From Geobacteraceae bacterium (lineage in GTDB: Bacteria; Desulfobacterota; Desulfuromonadia; Desulfuromonadales; BM103): a DNA stretch of 57,815 nucleotides. The notes beneath the pieces are model-generated. The model ran no database searches. It worked only from the letters and a program-made list of their open reading frames with translations, and was not told where the DNA came from. The DNA lies in contig JAHEDT010000016.1 of assembly GCA_024641085.1 (NCBI GenBank), forward strand, positions 1 to 57,815, written 5' to 3'. A program made the translations under genes and the position numbers. This document shows, piece by piece, positions 18,082 through 25,686 of this stretch; position 1 is the stretch's first letter; every line of letters starts with the position of its first letter.

Positions 18082-18738
18082 TTAACGCCCGCCGTTTGTA
18101 AGGCGGTAGCGGCCGGGCTGTCGCCGGCGGCTCCAGTTTTTCGGCGGCACACGACGGGCAAAGACTCCCTGGCGCCGCTGTGCCTGCAGCCGTTCATAGA
18201 TCAGGCGCCAGGCGCATTCGATCTCCGCATCGACTTCACAGCAGCCGTCTGTCATACCACCGCAGGGACCGTTGAGCAGTCCCTTGGGGCAGGTCGTCAC
18301 CGGGCAGATCCCTGCCGTTTCATTGAGAATGCACTCGCCGCACAGGGAACACATTTCCTCATAGTAACCGAAGCGCCGCACGTTGCCCAGGAACATGGAG
18401 TTCAAACCACCGACCACGCGCTTCTCAACATTCGACGAAATCGACTGAATCCCAGAGCCGCAGGCAAGCACCACCAGGGCATCGGCATCCTGCACGGCGT
18501 TCCGGTGATGCCGCAGATCACGGGCAGCCCGCATGATATGGCAGGCTTCATCGATGACCACACTGCCGGTAACCTCTTTGTCCTGTGTGGCCAGCCATTC
18601 CTGAAGTTTGAACACTTCCTCCTCGCCACCGGCCTTGCAGGCCGTGGCACAGGCGGCGCATCCAACCAGGAACAGTTTGTCGCAAGACGACAACGCCTGT
18701 TGCAGCTCTTCGAGGGGTTTCAGTTCGCTGATGATCAT
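18082..18738 (-). CDS. metV: MetV-type partner of MTHFR (methylene-THF reductase C-terminal domain family)
   Basis: A 218-aa cysteine-rich protein. The N-terminal part is a Rossmann-like region (LFLVGCAACATACKAGG, VVLACGSGIQ). The second half carries a zinc or iron-sulfur cysteine array: MCSLCGEC, GICPVTTCPKGLLNGPCGG and GCCEVD. This matches the family that pairs with MetF in acetogens and other anaerobes and helps deliver electrons to it. The gene is 4 nt from metF. The C-terminal 30 residues are basic and unusual. Confidence 0.85.
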   Translation of the reverse strand: MIISELKPLEELQQALSSCDKLFLVGCAACATACKAGGEEEVFKLQEWLATQDKEVTGSVVIDEACHIMRAARDLRHHRNAVQDADALVVLACGSGIQSISSNVEKRVVGGLNSMFLGNVRRFGYYEEMCSLCGECILNETAGICPVTTCPKGLLNGPCGGMTDGCCEVDAEIECAWRLIYERLQAQRRQGVFARRVPPKNWSRRRQPGRYRLTNGGR

Positions 18739-18746
18739 GTTGATCC

Positions 18747-18767
18747 GAGGATTGGGAACTGGGAGCT
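18747..18767. repeat. 7-nt-period array between folD and metV
   Basis: On the minus strand three heptads follow each other (AGCTCCC, AGTTCCC, AATCCTC), ending just before the metV start. It is short but keeps the same period as the arrays at 32405, 33570, 38500, 39335, 46859 and 48882. Confidence 0.5.
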
Positions 18768-18852
18768 TGAGACCGGTATACCGAAAACTTGCTCCCAGGG
18801 CTTTAAAACTGAAGGCCCGCGACCTACAGGTCGGTAGAGGCCCTGAAAATCC

Positions 18853-19704
18853 TTACTTGCCTGCGCGGCGCTTGGCGCCTTCCACGGTATTATACAGCAG
18901 CATGGTGATCGTCATCGGACCGACGCCGCCTGGCACCGGCGTGATGGCGCTGGCGCGTTCCCTGGCCGCTTCGAATTCCACATCACCGACCAGCTTCTTT
19001 TCACCAACCCGGTTGACGCCGACATCGATGACCACGGCGCCTTTTTTAATCCACGCACCCTTGATCATCTCGGGACGGCCAACGGCGGCAATCAGCACGT
19101 CGGCCTGGGCGACCTTGGCCGGCAAGTCGCGGGTCCGGGAGTGACAGAGCGTCACGGTGGCGTGTTGGGCAAGGCACATCAGGGCAACAGGTTTGCCGAC
19201 GATATTGGAGCGGCCGACCACGACGACTTCCTTGCCGGTCAAATCGACACCGGTCCGTTCCAGCATTTTCATGACCGCATAGGGGGTGCAGGGCCGATAG
19301 AGAGGGTTTCCGGTCACCAGACGACCGACGTTGTAGGGGTGGAAACCATCGGCATCCTTGGTCGGAGAGATGGCTTCCAGGACCTTGTTTTCATCGATGT
19401 GGTCGGGCAACGGCAACTGCACCAGGATTCCGTCGATCCGCGGGTCGTTGTTCAACGCCTCGATCAGGGCCAGCAACTGTGCCTCGGTGGTCTCGGCAGG
19501 CAGTTTGTGCTCGTCGGAGAAGATCCCGGCCTGTTCACAAGCCCTCTCCTTCATGGTCACGTAAACCCGGCTTGCCGGGTCATCACCCACCAGCACAACA
19601 GCCAAACCGGGAGTGACCCCCTGCTCTTTCAATACCGCCACATCGGCGGCAATTTCGGCACGAATATCGGCGGCGATCGCCTTGCCATCAATGATCTTGT
19701 TCAC
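18853..19704 (-). CDS. folD: bifunctional methylene-THF dehydrogenase / methenyl-THF cyclohydrolase
   Basis: Interconverts methylene-, methenyl- and formyl-THF; 283 aa, the usual length. Catalytic and cofactor motifs are present: the [14 protein letters not shown] helix, [24 protein letters not shown] and the NADP loop [10 protein letters not shown]. The C-terminal [14 protein letters not shown] is standard. It starts with GTG preceded by AGGAGG. It heads the one-carbon cluster, supplying the substrate for MetF and using methylene-THF from glycine cleavage. Confidence 0.97.
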   Translation of the reverse strand: MNKIIDGKAIAADIRAEIAADVAVLKEQGVTPGLAVVLVGDDPASRVYVTMKERACEQAGIFSDEHKLPAETTEAQLLALIEALNNDPRIDGILVQLPLPDHIDENKVLEAISPTKDADGFHPYNVGRLVTGNPLYRPCTPYAVMKMLERTGVDLTGKEVVVVGRSNIVGKPVALMCLAQHATVTLCHSRTRDLPAKVAQADVLIAAVGRPEMIKGAWIKKGAVVIDVGVNRVGEKKLVGDVEFEAARERASAITPVPGGVGPMTITMLLYNTVEGAKRRAGK

Positions 19705-19884
19705 GCGGAAAACCTCCTAAAGAATCAGACTAAGACTATACGCAACGCCGTTGGGCTTGTAAAGTTTGAAGGGCCGTGTCCTGGTGAAAATGTTAGCGGC
19801 GTTGAAACCCTGTACAACTTCTGAGAATGGCCGCGGCCATCAGGGGTCTACCTGTCGGCCGCTGCGCACCGGCACCAGAGGGGG

Positions 19885-20949
19885 TCATTCTTGTTCATGG
19901 CGCTTCCAGTCTTGCGCACGCTTGGACAACTTGCTGAAATTCTTGTCCCTGCGGCGTTTTTCCACCAGCGTTTCCGCGGTATGTTCCTGCTCTGCCCGCA
20001 GCTTGAGATAGTTCTCCAGGCGGCGCAAATCGAGTTCATTGCGCTCGACGGCATCGGCCACGGCACAGCCGACTTCACCCTGGTGGCGGCAGTCGCTGAA
20101 CCGGCAGTTGCGGGCCACGTCTTCGATCTCTTCGAAGAGTGTCGCAACCCCTGTTTCACAGTCGCTCAGTTGCAGTTCCCGCAAGCCAGGGCTGTCGAGC
20201 AGCAGGCCGCCGCCCGGCAACAGGTGGAGTGAGCGGGCGGTGGTCGTGTGGCGGCCCTTGGCATCACCTTCTCTGATCATGCCGGTTTCCTGAACCCTTG
20301 CCGTACTCAGGGTATTGACCAGGGTTGACTTGCCGACTCCGCTCGAGCCGACCAACGCTATGGTCTGCCCAGTGTTGCACCACGGGCTCAGAATCCTGAC
20401 AAGGTTGGCGTCTTTGGCATTGACCGCCTCAATCGCCAATCCGGGGCGCAGGGTTCGGGCCTCAACACGAAATGTCTCCAGGTCTTCGACCAGGTCGACT
20501 TTGGTCAGAACGACCACCGGCTCGACCCCCGCTTCGAGGGCCAGGGCCAGGTAACGTTCCAGGCGGGACAGGTTGAACTCCTGGTTGCAGGAGGTGACCA
20601 CGAACAGGGTGTCGACATTCGCAGCCATCAGTTGCACCCTGGCGTCACGGCCTGACGCCATGCGTTTGAACAGGCTCTTGCGTTCGAGCAGGCGCAGCGG
20701 CTGGTCCGCGCCGTCGAGCAGCAGCCAGTCGCCGACGGTTGGCAACTCCTCCACCGGCAAGTGCAGCCAGGCATGGGGCAGGGAAAACTGTCGGCGCCCG
20801 TCCGCACCGACTCCATCGACCAAGTGACGGTTGAGGGCAAAAACCCGCACTGGCGTGGTCGACTGCCACTCCTCAAGACTTAACTGCTGTTGGAAAAAAT
20901 GGCTCCAGCCGAGTTCCGGCAGAGCAAAACAGGTGTTCGGCATTGACAT
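19885..20949 (-). CDS. rsgA: ribosome small-subunit-dependent GTPase A
   Basis: Circularly permuted GTPase that assists late 30S maturation; about 354 aa. An N-terminal OB fold leads to G4 (VLTKVDL), then G1 (GSSGVGKSTLVN), the switch segment GRHTTTARSLHLLPGGGLLLDSPG (given here only as GRHTTT and DSPG) and the C-terminal zinc knuckle CRFSDCRHQGEVGC. The tail is basic. The start at 20949 lacks a good ribosome site, and a Met two codons later is equally possible. It is not linked to its neighbours by tight spacing. Confidence 0.93.
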   Translation of the reverse strand: MSMPNTCFALPELGWSHFFQQQLSLEEWQSTTPVRVFALNRHLVDGVGADGRRQFSLPHAWLHLPVEELPTVGDWLLLDGADQPLRLLERKSLFKRMASGRDARVQLMAANVDTLFVVTSCNQEFNLSRLERYLALALEAGVEPVVVLTKVDLVEDLETFRVEARTLRPGLAIEAVNAKDANLVRILSPWCNTGQTIALVGSSGVGKSTLVNTLSTARVQETGMIREGDAKGRHTTTARSLHLLPGGGLLLDSPGLRELQLSDCETGVATLFEEIEDVARNCRFSDCRHQGEVGCAVADAVERNELDLRRLENYLKLRAEQEHTAETLVEKRRRDKNFSKLSKRAQDWKRHEQE

Positions 20950-21023
20950 ATCCAAATGCTGCGAAGTGCTATCGACTCCCGGTCTCGATAACCTCCAATG
21001 ACCCTGGAAGATCAGTGGACACA

Positions 21024-21058
21024 ATAAAAAAAGGGACGGAGTTCGACTCCATCCCTTT
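21024..21058 (-). terminator. rho-independent terminator of the FmdB-type gene
   Basis: On the minus strand AAAGGGATGGAGT pairs with ACTCCGTCCCTTT (one mismatch) and is followed by seven T residues. It sits 20 nt after the 21078-21326 stop codon. Confidence 0.88.
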
Positions 21059-21077
21059 CAGCGAAATTGACAACATG

Positions 21078-21326
21078 CTACTCATTGGCCGCTTTCGGGC
21101 AGCCGGCGCAACCGCCGCCGCTGTCTGCCGAAGGGCAGGCCGCCGGCTTGGGGCCGTAGCCTTGTTCGTACCAGCCACCCCCCTTGAGAGCGAAACCGGT
21201 CTGTGAAATCAGCTTAGCGACGCTGCCGCCGCACGCCTTGCAATCGGTCAGCGGAGCATCGGAGAACTTCTGCCGGGCCTCAAAAATCAGCCCGCAATCC
21301 TTGCATTGATATTCGTACATCGGCAT
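21078..21326 (-). CDS. FmdB-type zinc-ribbon protein
   Basis: An 82-aa protein with the FmdB regulatory-type zinc ribbon: it opens MPMYEYQCKDCG, has a second CxxC (CKACGG, residues 29-34) and the ISQTGFALKGGGWY motif. The tail is Gly/Cys-rich (GGGCAGCPK), which could bind more metal. The family name comes from formamidase regulators, but most members have no known role. GAGGTGAT lies 7 nt before the ATG. It has its own terminator and appears monocistronic. Confidence 0.88.
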   Translation of the reverse strand: MPMYEYQCKDCGLIFEARQKFSDAPLTDCKACGGSVAKLISQTGFALKGGGWYEQGYGPKPAACPSADSGGGCAGCPKAANE

Positions 21327-21369
21327 AACGTATCACCTCGTGAGAAAATTCGTCGGTAATTTAATGGCT

Positions 21370-21687
21370 TTACAATTGGTTGTCAAGCCCCAGGAGCACA
21401 TTGAACCGCGCACTGATGGCCTCGAAGTTGCCACCTTTGAGCAGCCAGCGCTTATGGCGGGAGGTCTCACCGGAAATCAGCTTAACACAGTTCCTCGGCA
21501 GACCGCAGAGCTTGGCGAGAAAGGCGCAGCAGGCCTTGTTGGCGGCACCATCTACCGGCGGAGCGGTCAGGGCGACCTTGAGCTCCTCGCCCTGCAGACC
21601 GACAACCCGGTTACGGCTGGCGCGGGGCTGGACATACAGAAAAATTTCAACACCTGCGTCGGTTGTCCGCAGGCAGGGCAGGCTCAC
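21370..21687 (-). CDS. yggU: DUF167 / YggU family protein
   Basis: A 105-aa protein with the DUF167 signature: VEIFLYVQPRASRNRVVG, LKVALTAPPVDGAANKA and CVKLISGETSRHKRWLLKG. The cellular role is unknown. The GTG start overlaps the divIVA stop (GTGA). The order yggT-divIVA-yggU resembles the conserved proC/yggT/yggU neighbourhood of many proteobacteria. Confidence 0.9.
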   Translation of the reverse strand: MSLPCLRTTDAGVEIFLYVQPRASRNRVVGLQGEELKVALTAPPVDGAANKACCAFLAKLCGLPRNCVKLISGETSRHKRWLLKGGNFEAISARFNVLLGLDNQL

Positions 21688-22370
21688 TTGTGGTGATCCT
21701 CCCCGCCATTTTCGGCGACCGGGTCAAAATCTAAGACCAGGTCCGATGACTGCGGGTCGGAATCCTGATTGAAGGGTGTCCCTGTGCCTGCGAATTCGTC
21801 ATCTTCTGCGGGTGAGTCGGCAGCATCGTCAGGAGCCGCCTCTGCTGTCGGCTTGTGTCCCGGCTGATGGGCAAACGGCAGGGGCTCGTCAAGCAGCCTG
21901 GCATCGGCACCCTTCTGTTCAATGGCCACAGTATTCAGATCGAGCATACGGATATGCTTTTCCAGCAAGCCGCGGAGACTGACTTCGAAATCAATTTTCT
22001 GCCGCTTGATCTCCTGGATCTCGTCAATCAACTGTTGGCGCCGCTCTTCGGCATTGTGCATCAGGCGTTCCGCCTTGATCTCTGCCTCGGCCATCATGAC
22101 ATCGACTTCACGGCGGGCGGTGGACTTCAACTCCTCGGTCACCCGTTGCGTTGTCACCAGGGTTTCCTTGAGCGTCTCTTCGCGACTGCGCATCTCGGCC
22201 AACGCCGCGTTGGTACGTGCAAGGTCTTCCTGAAGGTCCTGATTCCGGCGAATCAGGCGTTCCAGTTCATCCGCGAGGATTTCGAGGAACTGGTCGACGC
22301 CGGTCTTTTCGTAACCGAAGGGGCGGGACCTGAACTGCTTCTGCTGAATATCGATCGGGCTGATGCGCAT
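21684..22370 (-). CDS. DivIVA-domain coiled-coil protein
   Basis: A 228-aa cytoplasmic protein. Residues 1-55 carry the DivIVA start (MRISPIDIQQKQF, FRSRPFGYEKTGVDQFLE). Residues about 40-160 are coiled coil, and the rest is an acidic tail rich in Asp, Glu, Pro and Ala. DivIVA proteins sense membrane curvature and recruit division or growth factors; in this phylum the role is not established. GAGGT precedes the ATG. It lies 7 nt after yggT and overlaps yggU. Confidence 0.88.
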   Translation of the reverse strand: MRISPIDIQQKQFRSRPFGYEKTGVDQFLEILADELERLIRRNQDLQEDLARTNAALAEMRSREETLKETLVTTQRVTEELKSTARREVDVMMAEAEIKAERLMHNAEERRQQLIDEIQEIKRQKIDFEVSLRGLLEKHIRMLDLNTVAIEQKGADARLLDEPLPFAHQPGHKPTAEAAPDDAADSPAEDDEFAGTGTPFNQDSDPQSSDLVLDFDPVAENGGEDHHK

Positions 22371-22377
22371 AGTGACC

Positions 22378-22665
22378 TCAGAGCCCGGCGCTGAGCTGCC
22401 AGATGATCTTGAGCAGCAGCTGTTCGACAACCGAGAGGAGGACCAGCAGGACGATCGGCGACAGGTCGAAGCCGCCGAATTGCAGCGGCAGAATGCGGCG
22501 CATCCGCGCGAGGACCGGCTCGGTCACATTATAAAGAAAGCGCACGATCGGGTTGTATGGGTCGGGGTTGACCCATGAGACCAGGGCCCGGGCAATCACG
22601 ATAAAGATGTAAATCTGAAAGACCAGGCTGACGACCTGGTAAAGTGCCGACCAGAGAACTTGCAT
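22378..22665 (-). CDS. yggT: YggT family membrane protein
   Basis: A 95-aa protein with two membrane segments: residues about 10-28 with VFQIYIFIVIARALVSW, and about 65-85. The central motif NPDPYNPIVRFLYNVTEPVL is diagnostic of YggT. The ATG at 22665 has GAGG 5 nt upstream; a GTG two codons earlier is less likely. It is the first gene of the yggT-divIVA-yggU operon. Confidence 0.9.
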   Translation of the reverse strand: MQVLWSALYQVVSLVFQIYIFIVIARALVSWVNPDPYNPIVRFLYNVTEPVLARMRRILPLQFGGFDLSPIVLLVLLSVVEQLLLKIIWQLSAGL

Positions 22666-22680
22666 GCCCACCTCGTGCGA

Positions 22681-22702
22681 TATCGTTGAAAAAACAACGA
22701 TA
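22681..22702. promoter_or_regulatory. operator-like palindrome in the yggT / aroF-hgcAB divergent region
   Basis: TATCGTTG, an A6 centre and CAACGATA form a perfect 8-bp inverted repeat. It lies 15 nt upstream of the yggT start and about 80 nt upstream of the predicted aroF promoter. A regulator site is possible. I do not recognise the motif. Confidence 0.4.
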
Positions 22703-22784
22703 ATGAGTATTTATGTTGCATCTTATATAGCTTATCAGCGGTGGGCCAGTCAAACTCTTTCCCGCCCCACGCTGGGGAAAACCG

Positions 22785-22813
22785 TTGATTTCTCAGCATC
22801 TTGAGGACATAAT
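22785..22813 (+). promoter_or_regulatory. candidate sigma70 promoter for aroF-hgcA-hgcB
   Basis: TTGATT at 22785-22790, a 17-nt spacer and CATAAT at 22808-22813. The start of transcription would be near 22820, giving a leader of about 40 nt before the aroF ATG. Confidence 0.5.
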
Positions 22814-22859
22814 AGCGAACTTTACGTGCTTTCATTCATTTTGCATAAAGGAGATGCTC

Positions 22860-23936
22860 ATGGTTCGGACCAACAATCTCAATGTCAGCGGCTTGACACC
22901 GCTGATTGCGCCTGCGGACCTCAAGCAGGTTCTGCCGCTTTCCGAGACAGCCGCAGAGTTCGTCGCCGACTCCCGCGAACGGATCAAGGACATCCTCTGG
23001 TCGCGTGATCCGCGCATGATGGTGGTGGTCGGCCCCTGCTCCATTCATGATCCCAAGGCGGCCCTGGAATACGCCGGACGCCTGGCAAAACTCAATCATG
23101 AGTTGCAGGACCAACTGCTGCTGGTCATGCGGGTCTATTTTGAAAAACCCCGCACCACCATCGGCTGGAAAGGGCTGATCAACGATCCCGACCTCAACGG
23201 CACCCACCAGATTTCCAAGGGACTCGGCATTGCACGCAGCCTGATGCTCAACATCACCGAACTGGGGTTGCCGGTCGCCACCGAGATGCTCGACCCGATC
23301 ACCCCCCAGTACCTGGCCGACACCATCAGCTGGGGGGCCATCGGCGCCCGGACCACGGAGAGCCAGACCCACCGCGAGATGTCGAGTGGCCTTTCTTTCC
23401 CGGTCGGCTTCAAAAACGGTACCGACGGCAACCTGCAGATCGCCATCGACGCCATGGGGGCCGCATGTCATCCGCACAGCTTCCTCGGCATCAACCGCGA
23501 GGGGCGAATCTCCATCGTGCGGACCACGGGCAATCGTGACGTGCATATCGTCCTGCGCGGCGGTAATGACCAGCCGAACTACCAGGCCGCCGATATCGCC
23601 CTGGCAATGCAGAAACTCAACCATGCCGGGATCAAAACCTCCATCATGGTCGATTGCAGTCATGCCAATTCCTACAAGGACCACGCCCGTCAGGAGACCG
23701 TTATGATCGACACCATGGAACAGGTAGCGGCCGGCAACGGCGCAATCGGTTCACTGATGATCGAAAGCTTCCTGGAAGAGGGTAACCAGAAGATGGCGGC
23801 AAGGCTGGAGGACCTGACTTACGGGGTCTCGATTACCGACAAATGTGTCAACTGGGCAACCACGGAGCGTATGCTGCGTCACGCCCACGCCCGACTCAAG
23901 GAGTGCGGCGGCCGCAGGCTGTCTGGGAATCTATGA
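22860..23936 (+). CDS. aroF: 3-deoxy-7-phosphoheptulonate (DAHP) synthase, class I
   Basis: First enzyme of the shikimate pathway: PEP plus erythrose 4-phosphate gives DAHP. It is 358 aa, the length of the enteric AroF/G/H type. Motifs: VVGPCSIHDPKAALEYA, MRVYFEKPRTTIGWKG, GARTTESQTHREM, VGFKNGTDG and IMVDCSHANS. The ATG at 22860 follows AGGAG by 6 nt; longer frames start inside the leader. Which feedback specificity it has cannot be told by eye, so the symbol is only a family label. Its stop overlaps the hgcA start (ATGA), placing mercury methylation genes in the same transcript. Confidence 0.94.
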   Translation: MVRTNNLNVSGLTPLIAPADLKQVLPLSETAAEFVADSRERIKDILWSRDPRMMVVVGPCSIHDPKAALEYAGRLAKLNHELQDQLLLVMRVYFEKPRTTIGWKGLINDPDLNGTHQISKGLGIARSLMLNITELGLPVATEMLDPITPQYLADTISWGAIGARTTESQTHREMSSGLSFPVGFKNGTDGNLQIAIDAMGAACHPHSFLGINREGRISIVRTTGNRDVHIVLRGGNDQPNYQAADIALAMQKLNHAGIKTSIMVDCSHANSYKDHARQETVMIDTMEQVAAGNGAIGSLMIESFLEEGNQKMAARLEDLTYGVSITDKCVNWATTERMLRHAHARLKECGGRRLSGNL

Positions 23937-25072
23937 CGACCAACAGCTGCTGCCCGCCCCAGTTGGAAGAAGACCCTGGCTGCCCCCCGGCACCAGAACC
24001 CGCTGCCTGCTGTGCTGACCTCGGCGATGACCGGCCCGGTTATAAGCTGTGGCCCTTCGTCTGCGCCTGGCTCGACAACCCGGCGGGTCGCGTTCCTCAG
24101 GTCGCAACACGCCTGACCGTTGCGGATATCACAGGCCGTTGGCAGATGCGCTGGGGATTCGGTCGCACACGCTACAGCATCGCCCCGGGGCTCTATGCCA
24201 TCGGCAGGGCTTCGAGCGGCAGCCCAGTCCTGGTGACCGCCAATTACAAGATGACCTTCGATATCCTGCGCCGTGACATGCACGACCACGACGCCTGGCT
24301 GCTGGTCCTCGACACCAGGGGGATTAACGTCTGGTGCGCGGCTGGCAAGGGGACCTTCAGCACCGAGGAGCTCGTCCGCCAGGTCCAGAGGACCCGGCTG
24401 CAGGAACGGGTTGACCACCGCACCCTGATCGTTCCCCAACTTGGCGCGCCCGGGGTTGCCGCTCACAAAGTGCCCAAGGCTTGCGGATTCAAAGTGGTTT
24501 ACGGTCCCGTCCGCAGCAGTGACCTGCCACGCTTCCTCGAAAGTGGGCAGAAGGCCACTCCGGATATGCGACGCGTCAATTTCGGCTTTATCGACCGCCT
24601 GGTTTTAACCCCGGTGGAACTGGTCAGCATGCGGAGTCAGATTCTCTGGAGCATACTGGCGCTCTTTATCCTCGGCGGCATCGGCCCGGAGATTTTTTCT
24701 TTATCTGCCGCATGGCACCGCGGCAGCGCAGCCCTGGCCTCGGGGCTGCTCGGGGTTGTAACCGGCGCCGTGGTCGTCCCGGCCCTGCTTCCCTGGCTGC
24801 CGGCTCGATCGTTCGCCATCAAAGGAGCAATCGCCGGCCTGGCAAGCGGTTTCCTGGCAGCCATGCTTTTCAGCACTGCACTTGACTGGATCAACTCCCT
24901 GGCCCTGCTCATGGCGGTTGCAGCCGTGTCCTCGTGGTGCGCCATGCATTTTACCGGCTCGACCACCTTTACCTCGCCATCCGGGGTAGAAAAGGAGATG
25001 CGCCAGGCGATCCCGGCACAGGCGGCGGCACTTCTGGTCAGTGGACTCAGCTGGCTTGCAGGAGCTTTTTAA
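23933..25072 (+). CDS. hgcA: mercury methylation corrinoid protein HgcA
   Basis: Membrane corrinoid protein that transfers a methyl group to Hg(II); 379 aa. The diagnostic cap-helix motif is intact: Asn132-Val-Trp-Cys135-Ala-Ala-Gly-Lys139, where Cys135 is the predicted lower cobalt ligand. Residues about 35-220 form the CFeSP-like corrinoid domain. Five membrane helices follow (about 236-256, 266-287, 294-313, 318-338 and 358-378). The ATG at 23933 overlaps the aroF stop. The first 30 residues are an extension with vicinal cysteine pairs (Cys6-Cys7 and Cys26-Cys27) plus Cys17. hgcB follows after 24 nt. Family knowledge says both proteins are required for methylmercury formation. No arsR-like regulator gene is adjacent. 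Confidence 0.97.
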   Translation: MTTNSCCPPQLEEDPGCPPAPEPAACCADLGDDRPGYKLWPFVCAWLDNPAGRVPQVATRLTVADITGRWQMRWGFGRTRYSIAPGLYAIGRASSGSPVLVTANYKMTFDILRRDMHDHDAWLLVLDTRGINVWCAAGKGTFSTEELVRQVQRTRLQERVDHRTLIVPQLGAPGVAAHKVPKACGFKVVYGPVRSSDLPRFLESGQKATPDMRRVNFGFIDRLVLTPVELVSMRSQILWSILALFILGGIGPEIFSLSAAWHRGSAALASGLLGVVTGAVVVPALLPWLPARSFAIKGAIAGLASGFLAAMLFSTALDWINSLALLMAVAAVSSWCAMHFTGSTTFTSPSGVEKEMRQAIPAQAAALLVSGLSWLAGAF

Positions 25073-25096
25073 GCAGCAAGAAAGGCTTGATCCGAC

Positions 25097-25384
25097 ATGT
25101 CACCATTGCGTTACATAGAGAATGTCGTCACCTTGCAGCTCGATGCAGAGAAATGCATCGGGTGCGGCATGTGCAGCGTGGTCTGTCCCCATGGCGTGTT
25201 TGCCATCGAAGACCGCAAGGCCCGCATCGTCGAACGGGACGCCTGCATAGAATGCGGCGCCTGCGCAGGCAACTGCCCGGTCGAGGCCTTGACCGTCAAG
25301 GCCGGTGTCGGCTGCGCCAGCGCTATCATCCACGGCTGGTTGACCGGGGGCGAACCGAACTGCGATTGCGGTGGCAGTTGCTGA
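25097..25384 (+). CDS. hgcB: mercury methylation ferredoxin HgcB
   Basis: Ferredoxin partner of HgcA, 95 aa. Two [4Fe-4S] motifs: Cys20, Cys23, Cys26, Cys30-Pro, and Cys50-Ile-Glu-Cys53-Gly-Ala-Cys56 with Cys60-Pro. The CIECGAC form is the HgcB signature. Further family features are a single Cys73 and a C-terminal cysteine cluster (Cys89, Cys91, Cys95), thought to bind Hg or pass electrons or metal to HgcA. It should reduce the HgcA cobalt. It follows hgcA closely with a weak ribosome site (AAAGG). A REP-like palindrome starts 8 nt after its stop. Confidence 0.96.
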   Translation: MSPLRYIENVVTLQLDAEKCIGCGMCSVVCPHGVFAIEDRKARIVERDACIECGACAGNCPVEALTVKAGVGCASAIIHGWLTGGEPNCDCGGSC

Positions 25385-25392
25385 ACAGAACA

Positions 25393-25465
25393 AGGGGTCA
25401 GGTCTACACATTTCACAATTTTTGTTGATTGTGCATTTTTTGTGAAATGTGTAGACCTGACCCCT
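25393..25465. repeat. REP-like palindrome, copy B
   Basis: Arms of 25 bp (25393-25417 and 25441-25465) are perfectly complementary. The outer 23 bp are identical to copy A at 12607-12679. The centre is a 23-nt T-rich loop. It lies between hgcB and the convergent small HTH gene and can terminate both. Confidence 0.93.
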
Positions 25466-25500
25466 AAACACCAGTCGGGAAACCGGATGGGGCCTGGTGG

Positions 25501-25686
25501 TCAGGACCGGTTCACCATCGATTCCACCTCGATGCGAACATCATCGATATTCACCCGTACGACCTTGTGCCCCTCCTGCTCGGCCCGCACCAAGCCCTCT
25601 TCAACCCATTCCATCAATTGGGGGAGTTGTATTCCGAACTTGTCTGCGGCAGCTTCAGGGGTGTACCAGGTTTTGACAAGCGACAT
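25501..25686 (-). CDS. small HTH (excisionase/MerR-like) protein
   Basis: A 61-aa protein consisting of a single winged-helix-like DNA-binding unit: TWYTPEAAADKFGIQLPQLM resembles the first helices, and EWVEEGLVRAEQEGHKVVRV resembles the wing, of HTH_17/MerR-type domains. I place the start at the ATG at 25686, because GGAGG lies 5 nt before it; a GTG five codons upstream overlaps that ribosome site. There is no effector domain. It is convergent with hgcB. Any regulatory role for hgcAB is speculation. Confidence 0.72.
   Translation of the reverse strand: MSLVKTWYTPEAAADKFGIQLPQLMEWVEEGLVRAEQEGHKVVRVNIDDVRIEVESMVNRS

Noticed and set aside
19827-19840. Perfect palindrome ATGGCCGCGGCCAT between folD and rsgA
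   Set aside because: It has no loop to form a good hairpin and GGCC-rich palindromes are expected by chance in this GC-rich DNA.
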